Of a stretch of DNA of 64,000 nt, positions 53,426-61,802 are shown piece after piece. The notes beneath the pieces are model-generated. The model had not been told where the DNA came from. It worked only from the letters and a program-made list of their open reading frames with translations, and ran no database searches. The stretch covers positions 1 through 64,000 of the IMG/VR virus record IMGVR_UViG_3300042398_001385; one strand, 5' to 3'. Every line of letters starts with the position of its first letter. Within the stretch, counting starts at the first letter, position 1. The stretch comes from a virus. Made by a program: the position numbers and the translations under genes.

Positions 53426-54412
53426 TTAAGACTTAACTTTTTCTTTTTCTCCTAATTCTTCAAGATATTTTTCGATCTCATTATATAGATCATAGAGTTT
53501 AGATCTATTTTCTTCACCAAGATCCCCATGAGGATTTTCCTTAGTTATTGTTGAATTATTTTTCATCATTATATTATAGATCTCGGTTTCTAGATCAAAA
53601 ATTGCTTTTCTTCTTGTTAAATATTTAGCCTCAGTGGATTTAATTAAATCGAATCTTTTTCTGAATTCTTGCTCAGGATCATCTTCAACTCTTGGGTCAC
53701 TTCCAGTAGTTGTTGTTCTTTTAAGTTTTTCAACCTCGTATTCAGCTTTTCTTTTTGCTTCTTCTGATTCTTTTTTAAGATCATCTAAATTAACACTAAA
53801 GAAATCTTCTAAATCTTTTGTTCTATTAACACTTCTTGCAGTTATAGCCTTAGTCTTTTCGTATCTGTCACTTCTTGTTTCTTCTACGTCTACTGCTCTT
53901 TGTGCATTAAAATATTTTTTCTTTCTATTACTATCCTTAGTAAGATCCCTTACTCTCTGTTCGAAAGCACTTAATATTTCATTGTGAGTTTTAGTAAGTT
54001 CTTTAAATCTTAAATTTAAAGCATTTCTACCTTGTTGAATATCTCTACTAAGAGATTGATAGTTTGTATTTTCCCTGTCCTTATCTAGAGCTTTTTGGTC
54101 TTGTAGTAAATTATAGAACTCGTCATATATCTGATATTCTTCTCTGTTGTATTTAAGTTCCTGTTCTTTCATTTGAGTAAGTACAGTTTTTAACTTACTA
54201 ACATCACCACCGAAAGCTCCACTTAAAAAATTCATTATAGTATCGCCTAATCCTTCGTTTAGCTCCACTAGCTGACATATTAATTCACCTTCTGATATTT
54301 CACTAAACATCGGAGATTTTTTCAAAATACGAGCAGTTTTATCAATATCCCTATCGTTTTCTAAAAGAACCTGTTTTGCTTTTTGGAATTGACTTGCATT
54401 TTCAAATAACAT
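53426..54412 (-). CDS. Coiled-coil prohead core protein candidate, long leader
   Basis: The 328-residue protein has a 53-residue leader ending LICQLVELNEGLGDTIMNFL; a cut after L-N-E (residue 53) is predicted. The exposed G-L-G-D-T-I-M-N-F-L-S-G-A-F-G-G-D is like the post-cut segment of the 297-residue protein. Then follows a coiled coil with long Lys/Glu/Arg heptads (DDLKKESEEAKRKAEYEVEK). Opening a transcription unit after the MCP terminator, it has the promoter-like 16-mer 7 bp before its ATG. Confidence 0.7.
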   Translation of the reverse strand: MLFENASQFQKAKQVLLENDRDIDKTARILKKSPMFSEISEGELICQLVELNEGLGDTIMNFLSGAFGGDVSKLKTVLTQMKEQELKYNREEYQIYDEFYNLLQDQKALDKDRENTNYQSLSRDIQQGRNALNLRFKELTKTHNEILSAFEQRVRDLTKDSNRKKKYFNAQRAVDVEETRSDRYEKTKAITARSVNRTKDLEDFFSVNLDDLKKESEEAKRKAEYEVEKLKRTTTTGSDPRVEDDPEQEFRKRFDLIKSTEAKYLTRRKAIFDLETEIYNIMMKNNSTITKENPHGDLGEENRSKLYDLYNEIEKYLEELGEKEKVKS

Positions 54413-54419
54413 AATTTAT

Positions 54420-54435
54420 CTTTTATTCTATATAT
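54420..54435 (-). promoter_or_regulatory. Promoter-like element ATATATAGAATAAAAG
   Basis: On the minus strand this 16-mer differs at one base from that at 44187-44202 and lies 7 bp before the core-protein ATG, between it and the capsid-gene terminator. The position directly after a strong terminator is where a new promoter would be needed. Confidence 0.4.
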
Positions 54436-54449
54436 CCAAAAACCTCCCG

Positions 54450-54483
54450 AAAATAAAAAAGGGTCTCCGTTAAGAGACCCTTT
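54450..54483 (-). terminator. Rho-independent terminator after the major capsid gene
   Basis: A perfect 10 bp inverted repeat AAAGGGTCTC / GAGACCCTTT with a 6 nt loop (54458-54483) follows the capsid stop. On the minus strand it is followed by a T-rich run. Strength and position suggest it ends the protease-capsid transcript. Confidence 0.9.
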
Positions 54484-54509
54484 CGAGTATGTATCTGTTA
54501 CAGTTACTA

Positions 54510-56294
54510 TTAGATGATAGCAGTAGCAGTTCCAGTGTTAACGTGGAAGCAGAAATACATTGTTTCTGGGTGGTGACCAGCCTCAACTAAAGAGTAACGA
54601 GATTTAACCGCGATTTTAGGAGACATAGTACCCTCAGAGATAGTCTGGATTGACTCAGCCATCATGTAAGGCATGAATTTCATACCTGGCTCATCATCAG
54701 CACCTTTTCTACCAACTAATACTCTAGTGTCACCGAATGACATGTTTTGATCAACATATACAGTCATACCAGCAAGTGAACCTACAGGGTATAATGTACC
54801 GTTGTTTTGAGTAAGTGTGTTAGTAAATGGAGCGAATGTGAACTGACTGATGTCTTGTAAAGCAGACGCGATTTGAGAGTTAGTAACGATGAAGTTAGCA
54901 GGACCTCTACGACCTCTGTTAGCAACTACGTTAGCAGCAGCTAAGATACGAGAGTAAAGTCTTCTTTGAACTGTTGATAAGTTCTCGAAAGTACCTGAAG
55001 CAGGACCAGCAACTGCACCTGGTTTAGAACCACCTGTGATAGCAGTACCTTGTTTACCGATGTAGTTAGGAACTGTATAAGTAGCAGCACCACCAATTAC
55101 TAAGTTTAAGTTAAGGTTTGTGTTCTCTGTTACTAAGAACTGAGAGTGGTTAGACCATCCTAGAGCGTATGCTCTTGATAAGATGTGCTTGTTAATAGCT
55201 TGAGAAACCTCGTTAACAAGTGCGTTCTCGATCATAGAAACTACGTCGATACCGAACTGCTTGTTAAGGTCTTGGATTTGCTCAGTAGTAACAGAAGCAG
55301 CAACTTGGAAAGTACCAGCTTCTACGAACTTAGTGAAAGTAGAAAGACCTAATGACTTGTAATAAGTTGTCTCACCTACTCCTCTTAACATAGGATCGTA
55401 GTTTTTAGTACCGTCTACGTATGGACCTTGCCAATCGTTATCGTTTTCAGGACCAGCTCCAGAGAAACCTTGGATATGATCTTCTAACGTTTTAACTAAT
55501 ACAGCGTTACCAGCAGTAGAAGCAGCTAAAGAACCAACGTTAACTGATGTTAAAGCAGTACCAGTAGTCCATGTAGTTGCATAGATATCAGCAGTACCAG
55601 CAGCAGGAATTACCTGAGCGATAGAGTCGCCGTTACCGATAGCAAGGATTCTGAAAATAGGGAAACCGTCGATACGTGAGTTACCGATGAATACACCGAT
55701 TGCAGCGTTACCACCTGTTGCAAGGTTAACTGAAGAAGAAAGACCAACACCGATTACATAATTATCACCTACTACAAGACCAGTTGCTGGAGAAGCAATA
55801 GCCGTAGGGATTTTAATCATGTCAGGAGTGTTAGCTACATAGTTGCTAGTAGAATCAGCTGAACTACCAGCTAATGAACCACCTGCATATACGTAGTCTA
55901 GGTAAGATAATACTCCAGTAGGACCAGCCATAGGAATAACAGGAACGATGTCAAAACCAACGGTTTTAGCAGCTACCTGAATAGCCAATGGAAGTAATGA
56001 TGGGAATTTATCACCAGAACCAACATATGGACGACCAGCGTCATAAGTGTTGTTGTAGTAGAAACCAGCAGGACCCGCACCAGCTGCACCACCTTGGTAG
56101 TTACCAGCAGGAAGTACGTTACCCATACCGTTTAATACGCCTAGAGAGTTATAAGCTCCGGCAGATTCGTTTAATGAATGGAAGTGGCAATATTTAGATA
56201 ACCACTCTACCTTTGAACGATCCGTCATACCGGTCTTACTCTCGATAATTGGAGACCACGTTTCGTAAATCTCGTTTTCGTTTAAGAGTTGCAT
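54510..56294 (-). CDS. Major capsid protein, T4 gp23-like
   Basis: The 594-residue protein matches gp23-type capsid proteins: SKTGMTDRSKVEWLSKYCHF leader; GAGPENDNDWQGPYV, LGLSTFTKFVEAGTFQVAAS, then QIQDLNKQFGIDVVSMIENA, NRGRRGPANFIVTNSQIAS, GSLAGMTVYVDQNMSFG and PYMMAESIQTISEGTMSPKI, VKSRYSLV. The prohead protease should cut after Glu43 (S-L-N-E/S). The gene's codons favour GTT, GCT, GGT, CGT and AAC over the AT-rich codons of its neighbours, as for very highly expressed genes. It lies 9 bp after the protease-scaffold gene, and a terminator follows. Confidence 0.95.
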   Translation of the reverse strand: MQLLNENEIYETWSPIIESKTGMTDRSKVEWLSKYCHFHSLNESAGAYNSLGVLNGMGNVLPAGNYQGGAAGAGPAGFYYNNTYDAGRPYVGSGDKFPSLLPLAIQVAAKTVGFDIVPVIPMAGPTGVLSYLDYVYAGGSLAGSSADSTSNYVANTPDMIKIPTAIASPATGLVVGDNYVIGVGLSSSVNLATGGNAAIGVFIGNSRIDGFPIFRILAIGNGDSIAQVIPAAGTADIYATTWTTGTALTSVNVGSLAASTAGNAVLVKTLEDHIQGFSGAGPENDNDWQGPYVDGTKNYDPMLRGVGETTYYKSLGLSTFTKFVEAGTFQVAASVTTEQIQDLNKQFGIDVVSMIENALVNEVSQAINKHILSRAYALGWSNHSQFLVTENTNLNLNLVIGGAATYTVPNYIGKQGTAITGGSKPGAVAGPASGTFENLSTVQRRLYSRILAAANVVANRGRRGPANFIVTNSQIASALQDISQFTFAPFTNTLTQNNGTLYPVGSLAGMTVYVDQNMSFGDTRVLVGRKGADDEPGMKFMPYMMAESIQTISEGTMSPKIAVKSRYSLVEAGHHPETMYFCFHVNTGTATAII

Positions 56295-56303
56295 TTTGTT
56301 AGA

Positions 56304-58391
56304 TTATTTTTTAAATCTTTTTTCTAACTCTGCTGCGATATTCTGCATGTAAGAATTACTTACTCCCGAATTAGCAGGTTTGTTAGTGTTTAGAGATTCG
56401 CTTAGGAATTCAGTAGATTCCGGTTTTACAGAAACTAATCCTCTAGTTCTCCAAAAGTGATTGATCTGATAAGGAGTATCTAATTTGTAGAATTTACTTT
56501 GAGCTACAATTGCACCTCTTTGAGATTCATTTAGACCTTCCCATGTAGGAACTAAATCACCAGGGATCATGTCAAGGAATTTTTCTCCGGAATTAGCTTG
56601 TTCAGCTAAAGCGGACCCCATAATTTGAACTACATCCGTACCCGAATTATAGTTCTGCTCGTTAAGAGCTTTAGCGACCTTTTGTTTTTCGGCCTCGTTC
56701 AAGGATAAAAATCCTTTCTTCGTTCTGTCATCGACAAGCTTTAAGAAAGAATATTTATTTTCGTTTATGATTTCGTCAGTTTTTACGTTACTAACTGATT
56801 CAATTAATTTATCAACTTTTGAAGAAAGATTTGTATAATCTCCAGAGAATCCTGAAGTTCTTCTACCTTCATTAATAGACTCGTTTACGTTCTTTGCAAG
56901 ATTTGTTCTTGTGTTTCCTCCTCTATTAATAGACTCTGCTAAATATTCAGTATAATCGATACCAGATTTAACTTTTTCAGCGATATAATCTGAATAATTA
57001 ATATTGCCATTTAACTTCTCTCCTAAGTAGTCAGAATAAGTAATATTTTGATCTAATTTCTCTCCTAAATAATCGGAGTAAGTAATGTTCTTGTCTAAGT
57101 TCTCAGCAAGATAATCAGAGTAAGAAATATTCTTGTCTAAGTTTTCAGCTAAATATTCAGAATAAGTAATATTCTTGTCTAAGTTTTCAGCTAAATATTC
57201 AGAATAAGTAATATTATTATCTAAGTTTTCTCCAAGATACTCAGAGTAAGAAATATTCTTGTCTAAGTTTTCAGCTAAGTATTCAGAATAAGTGATATTT
57301 CTATCTAGGTTTTCAGCTAAATATTTACTGTAAGCTATATTGTTATCTAGATTCTCTGCAATATATTCAGAGTAAGAAATATTTCCATCAACATGCTCAG
57401 CAAGATATTTAGCATAAGAAATAGACTTGTCTAAATTTTCTGCTAAGTATTTGTTATAAGAAATAGATCCTTCTAAATTTTCAGCTAAATAATCTCCATA
57501 TTTAATAGCTGTTTCTAAATTTTCAGCTAGATACTCAGAGTATTTTTCTAATCTTTGGATTCTTTCCTCTAAACCAGAATCTGAAAAATCTGATGTTGAT
57601 CTAGTAGAAGGTCCTTTAGAAACAGATCTAAGTTCATTTTTTAATGAATCCATTTCCTTTTTAAGGATTAATGAATATTCGTTTAGCTCTTCTGCAGTGA
57701 CAAAGTTATTGTCCATGTTTCTTGAATTATTTATGTTTTCTTTTAAAAGCCTAGAGATTTTCTCCGTATCTTTTATTCTATATATCTGAGTGTTAGAATT
57801 TTTTCTAAGCCCAAAACTTTCATTTATGTTAGTTAATGAAGAAATAATTGAATCTTTTACTGATTCTGATGGAATATGTGATCCTAAGCTTTCATAAACC
57901 CTTTCTAATTGAGCATTTTCGAATCCAGGATCAGCAACTAGATCATATGTAAAAATTTTCTTAATTTCTACTTTTTTATTCTCCTTAACGTTACCTGCTG
58001 CTCTAGAAGAGATAGAAATAGGAATACCTGCATCAATTAAATTTTTAGCTATTTTACCAGCGGGGGTATCTAAAAGTTTTACTTTTATTTTTACGTTTCT
58101 ATTAGATTTATCGTATGAAAGATCCGTAATAACGTGTGATATATTTTTAAGAGAAACGTCGAACTCCTTAGGGTGATCTAATTCACCAACTAATCTATTC
58201 TGATCAATTTTCTTTCTAAGATAATCCAAATGAGGCAAGTATTCGTTTTCCTCATAAATTCTGTGGTTAGAGTTTTCAACTCCAAAAACAGCAGCAATAC
58301 CTTCAAGAAAATATTCTCCTCCTTGCTTTTTAGTGCTAAGGTTATGAGAAGATTTCTCTAATATCAGTACGTAATCTAGGTTATTTTCCAT
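56304..58391 (-). CDS. Prohead protease (gp21-like) fused to scaffold with fifteen 14-residue repeats
   Basis: Residues 1 to about 175 are a gp21-like serine protease: YFLEGIAAVFGVENSNHRIY, VGELDHPKEFDVSLKNISHV with the catalytic His, GIPISISSRAAGN with the Ser, and YDLVADPGFENAQL. Residues about 284-493 are fifteen tandem repeats of 14 residues (YSEYLAENLDKNIT-type), predicted double-heptad coiled coil. The end (about 500-695) contains several L/I-N-E sites (SLNE/A, GLNE/S, SINE/G), as expected of a self-destroying scaffold. In T4 protease and scaffold (gp22) are separate. Start: ATG at 58391, an A-rich leader. Confidence 0.9.
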   Translation of the reverse strand: MENNLDYVLILEKSSHNLSTKKQGGEYFLEGIAAVFGVENSNHRIYEENEYLPHLDYLRKKIDQNRLVGELDHPKEFDVSLKNISHVITDLSYDKSNRNVKIKVKLLDTPAGKIAKNLIDAGIPISISSRAAGNVKENKKVEIKKIFTYDLVADPGFENAQLERVYESLGSHIPSESVKDSIISSLTNINESFGLRKNSNTQIYRIKDTEKISRLLKENINNSRNMDNNFVTAEELNEYSLILKKEMDSLKNELRSVSKGPSTRSTSDFSDSGLEERIQRLEKYSEYLAENLETAIKYGDYLAENLEGSISYNKYLAENLDKSISYAKYLAEHVDGNISYSEYIAENLDNNIAYSKYLAENLDRNITYSEYLAENLDKNISYSEYLGENLDNNITYSEYLAENLDKNITYSEYLAENLDKNISYSDYLAENLDKNITYSDYLGEKLDQNITYSDYLGEKLNGNINYSDYIAEKVKSGIDYTEYLAESINRGGNTRTNLAKNVNESINEGRRTSGFSGDYTNLSSKVDKLIESVSNVKTDEIINENKYSFLKLVDDRTKKGFLSLNEAEKQKVAKALNEQNYNSGTDVVQIMGSALAEQANSGEKFLDMIPGDLVPTWEGLNESQRGAIVAQSKFYKLDTPYQINHFWRTRGLVSVKPESTEFLSESLNTNKPANSGVSNSYMQNIAAELEKRFKK
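56913..57542 (-). repeat. Fifteen 42-bp tandem repeats encoding scaffold coiled coil
   Basis: From 57542 down to 56913 the gene has fifteen in-frame 42 bp units. Central units (copies 7-11) are nearly identical at the protein level (YSEYLAENLDKNIT/S); the outer ones are diverged (YGDYLAENLEGSIS; YTEYLAESINRGGN), as expected if expansion occurs in the middle. Confidence 0.93.
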
Positions 58392-58413
58392 TTTTCTTTT
58401 TTTATATATCTAA

Positions 58414-61014
58414 TTATGCTTCAGATTCTTCTTCTCCTTCAGCTTTAGCTCCAGAGGATGCTGATACAACTGAATCAGTGATTTCTTCCATAGATTCAGA
58501 TAATTTTTCTAAATCCTCTTCAGTTATGTATTTAAGATTCTCTGAAAGCTTAGGTTCGTTAGCATTTAATTTTCCTACTGCTGCAACACAAGCGTCTTTA
58601 GCATTTTCAAATTCTATTGGTGCTCCATTGATAGGATTTCGGGTTTTAAATGATTTAGGGAATGAAGGAATAGTGTCCATATCAGTAACCATATCTTTAA
58701 AGAATCCTCCAGCTCCACCAGAAGTGATAGAAGCTATATCACCTTCTAAGCTTCCGCCTCCAAATGATGAATATTGTCTTTTAACTAAACTCCATACTGA
58801 AACTGCTTTACCGTCTCCTGTATCAGTAAATGTACCTCTACAAAGAATAAGGGTAGAGTATATTGCTAGTAAGTCTTGCGAAGATACGGTACCACCTAAG
58901 CTGTTGTATAAACCTCTAGCCATTGCTCTAACTGCTATTTCTTCTATGAATCCATTAAATACTAATACAGCGACCGTTTTTCTATCGCTTCCTGCCCATT
59001 TTGCTATAGTGGTTCCTCCGATTATTCCACCTCCCCATAAAATACTAGCACCTACTGCTCCACTACCTAAAGTTGCTGCTGTAGCCATACCTGTACCTAC
59101 TGCACCTGCTGTAAATGTTGTTGTTGCAGCACCTGCTCCTATCGTTGCTGCTGCTGCTGCAGATCCTACTCCCCAAGTAAGTACTCCTGCTCCTATAATA
59201 ATACCAGCAACTAATGCTCCTTTAGCTACATCGCCAAACCATTCTGCCCAGCTTTCGTCGTATAATAATCCATATGTTCCATCGTCTACTGGTTTTAAAC
59301 CTTTCCATTTTATTTCTTCTCCAGTTGCGCCAGTTTCTCCAGTTGTACCAGTTTCTCCAGTTGCACCACCAGTTGCACCAACACAATCAAGAACTTTTCC
59401 TTGTTCTAGAGATTTCTTAACGCAATTATCAACGATTTTTTTCTTTCCTATATTAGGATCTGGAACTACTGCCTTAGCTCCGGGAGTTTCTTCAGATTTA
59501 CCCCTTAATCTATCAAATACGTTTTCTTCGTCTAATTTTCTAAAGCTATATGATTCTTCTATAACTGAATAGAAATCCTCGAAAGATAAAATAGGAGATC
59601 CTTTTATCTCTTCTCTTTCTTGGATCTTTTCGTCGATTTCCATTTCTTCGAAATCGTCAAAATAATATCTACCGTAACTTCCTTCAAAAACTATAGATGT
59701 AGTATCTATATCTGTAGAATTAAGAGCCATTAATTGATCGTACATATCCTGAGTTAAATCAGAAGTTAAAGCTTGACCTGATTGACCTGATAAATATCCC
59801 CATACTATATTTACTACTGCTGCAGTACCTTTACCGTATATTTTGTCTTGACCTCCAAATTTTGCTAAATATGTATTTGCTGAAGGAATTAATTCCATTA
59901 ATTTTTTCTGAAGATCCCCTATTTGTGTACATTTGTTATTAAGTTTAACAGGGAATGTACAATCTTTAACTGGTAGAGGTGTAACTTTCTTTTTCTTCTT
60001 AACAACTTCTTCTTCACCTGTTGCAACATCTACACATTTTCCTAATGATTTGTCGTAAACCTGTCCTGGAGGACAAACAGGATCTGCAGTTACTGGTTGT
60101 TCTATATTAGTAAGAGATGCTTTTAATCTTTCGTATTCTTTTTTCTGTCTAATAATTTCATTTACTAGATCGTCTTGCTTTCTCTTATATTCCCCAGCTT
60201 TAAATTCTCCTGAAGGAGTAACAATTTTTCCTCCTAAAGCACCTGCTCTGTCTACCATTTGTAGTTCTTGTGCTTTTTTATAAAGAGAATCTGCAATTTC
60301 TTTGTATCTTTTTATATCTGAATTATCCTTCAAATTTGGTAAGTATTTGTCTCTGTCTACCATACCAACAAAAGAATTTGCTGCATCTAACGATTCTTTA
60401 GATTTGTTAAAAGCCTGTCCTCTAAATTCTCCATCTGTAGCATCAGCTTCGTCTCCAGTTTTTCTTTTTTCAGATAAACCTTCTTTAACTACCAATCCCT
60501 TTTTAATTACTTCTCCGAAAAGTTTAGGATTAGTTTTTCTCATCTGATTTTCTCTGTCTTTTAAATCGTTAGAGAAGTTTTCAAGAACTTTAGCTATAGT
60601 ATCGTTTTTAATACTCTTATACATTTTAGGATCTCCTAGAACAGCTTCTACTTCACCGCTTAGTATACTAGTAATCATTTTTAGGTTTGAATCGTAAGCT
60701 TGTTTTTGACCTGGGTCCAATACTGCTAATGATTCTATAAAAGAAATAAGATACTGTCTAAAAGATCCAAAATTATCTGTTGACAGAATTTTATTTTTTA
60801 TAGATTCAAATCCTCTAACAGTTTTAGCATCCTCCATTTTGGAAGATAGTATTAAACTAAAAAGAGTATTTAAAGCAGTAACAACAGCTGTCATTGTGTC
60901 GATAGCTTTTGTTTTTCTTGATGTTCTTTCTCCTTCGTTAAGTGAGCTTCTTAAACTCTCGAAAACTGGGTTAATTCCGCCGTAGATGTCTTTTTTCATA
61001 TTATTATTATTCAT
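58414..61014 (-). CDS. Large head-associated protein with hydrophobic Gly/Ala segment and collagen-like linker
   Basis: The 866-residue protein starts MNNNNMKKDIYGGINPVFES with SSLNEG soon after, a predicted cut at residue 27. The N-terminal half is helical. Around 330 is CPPGQVYDKSLGKC, and IGDLQKKLMELIPSANTYL to YGKGTAAVVNIVWGYLSG resembles a peptidoglycan-binding-type fold, uncertain. Near 500 comes ILSFEDFYSVIEESYS, an internal targeting-like motif. Then a Gly-Ala-Thr collagen-like linker, then about 90 residues rich in Ala/Gly/Ile (AGIIIGAGVLTWGVGSAAAA), likely membrane-active. The gene lies 22 bp before the protease gene. A pilot or ejection protein is possible. Confidence 0.65.
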   Translation of the reverse strand: MNNNNMKKDIYGGINPVFESLRSSLNEGERTSRKTKAIDTMTAVVTALNTLFSLILSSKMEDAKTVRGFESIKNKILSTDNFGSFRQYLISFIESLAVLDPGQKQAYDSNLKMITSILSGEVEAVLGDPKMYKSIKNDTIAKVLENFSNDLKDRENQMRKTNPKLFGEVIKKGLVVKEGLSEKRKTGDEADATDGEFRGQAFNKSKESLDAANSFVGMVDRDKYLPNLKDNSDIKRYKEIADSLYKKAQELQMVDRAGALGGKIVTPSGEFKAGEYKRKQDDLVNEIIRQKKEYERLKASLTNIEQPVTADPVCPPGQVYDKSLGKCVDVATGEEEVVKKKKKVTPLPVKDCTFPVKLNNKCTQIGDLQKKLMELIPSANTYLAKFGGQDKIYGKGTAAVVNIVWGYLSGQSGQALTSDLTQDMYDQLMALNSTDIDTTSIVFEGSYGRYYFDDFEEMEIDEKIQEREEIKGSPILSFEDFYSVIEESYSFRKLDEENVFDRLRGKSEETPGAKAVVPDPNIGKKKIVDNCVKKSLEQGKVLDCVGATGGATGETGTTGETGATGEEIKWKGLKPVDDGTYGLLYDESWAEWFGDVAKGALVAGIIIGAGVLTWGVGSAAAAATIGAGAATTTFTAGAVGTGMATAATLGSGAVGASILWGGGIIGGTTIAKWAGSDRKTVAVLVFNGFIEEIAVRAMARGLYNSLGGTVSSQDLLAIYSTLILCRGTFTDTGDGKAVSVWSLVKRQYSSFGGGSLEGDIASITSGGAGGFFKDMVTDMDTIPSFPKSFKTRNPINGAPIEFENAKDACVAAVGKLNANEPKLSENLKYITEEDLEKLSESMEEITDSVVSASSGAKAEGEEESEA

Positions 61015-61801
61015 TGTATATATTTGAATATGCTTTAGAGATTAACTCTATTATCTTTTCTATATATCCTTCATTTCTTAATTTTTTAAATGCTAGATTT
61101 TCAACGGAAAATTCCCCTTCCCTCTCCAATCCTTCCTTTCGCATTTTCATTATTTTTTTCTTTATTTCTAAAGAATGATTATAGAGTTCAACCTCAGTAG
61201 CGGTTGAAAAATCGGATGCTGCCATTAGATTTTCCATCTTTAGTATATCTGAAACGATACCTTGAAATTTTAAATCTACGTCTTTGTAGTCAATCTCTGG
61301 TGGATTATACTTAGGAACTCTGATCCATTCGTTATTTAATAAAGAATATAAACCAGATGCAGTATGTGGCTCGTTGATGCCCTGTACGTATAATTCTACG
61401 TCGAATCCTCTTATTTTTATTTTGTGTCTAAGATTCCATATAAATCTTACACCATCAACTGCTTTTTTAACAAGGGTAAAGTTGTCATCAATCTCATTGA
61501 AGTCTATTAGAACATGTACGTCTAAATCAGATTTGTCTGTCCAGTTATAATTGGCTAAGGAACCAGTTAGTTGGATATCTCTTATTTCTGGATCGAATCC
61601 TAGTGATGAATAAAAATCGTTAGCTAACTCAATAAGTTTTTTTCTTAGTTTCTGGTCAAATTCATAATTTTCTGCTCCAGCACTTTCGGGAAGATCCTCA
61701 CTAATTTTTTTCCAGAATGACGGATTTAATTCTTTTTTATAAAAATCACTCCTTTCCTCGTTTTCTAGAACCCAAGAATAAAAATTTAAAATGTTTTTCA
61801 A
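61007..61801 (-). CDS. Nucleotidyltransferase with capsid-targeting-like start
   Basis: The start is a TTG at 61801 (an in-frame stop lies just upstream and no suitable ATG follows), giving (M)KNILNFYSWVLENEERSD, a targeting-like motif with a cut expected after V-L-E. The domain that follows has IQLTGSLANYNWTDKSDLDV, the G-S-x(9-10)-D-x-D signature of the pol beta/MNT nucleotidyltransferase fold, then HVLIDFNE and the third acidic residue in IKIRGFDVELYV. A helical C-terminal half follows. 264 residues. By analogy to T4 Alt it could be a packaged enzyme. Substrate unknown. Confidence 0.78.
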   Translation of the reverse strand: MKNILNFYSWVLENEERSDFYKKELNPSFWKKISEDLPESAGAENYEFDQKLRKKLIELANDFYSSLGFDPEIRDIQLTGSLANYNWTDKSDLDVHVLIDFNEIDDNFTLVKKAVDGVRFIWNLRHKIKIRGFDVELYVQGINEPHTASGLYSLLNNEWIRVPKYNPPEIDYKDVDLKFQGIVSDILKMENLMAASDFSTATEVELYNHSLEIKKKIMKMRKEGLEREGEFSVENLAFKKLRNEGYIEKIIELISKAYSNIYNE

Positions 61802-61802
61802 A

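Noticed and set aside
56913-57542. Regular 42-bp repeats suggesting a CRISPR-like array
   Set aside because: Repeats are contiguous with no spacers, in frame, and encode a coiled coil.
58478-59572. 364-residue plus-strand ORF
   Set aside because: Antisense of the 866-residue head protein; Pro/Ala/Val-rich only because of the Ala/Gly/Thr linker codons on the other strand.
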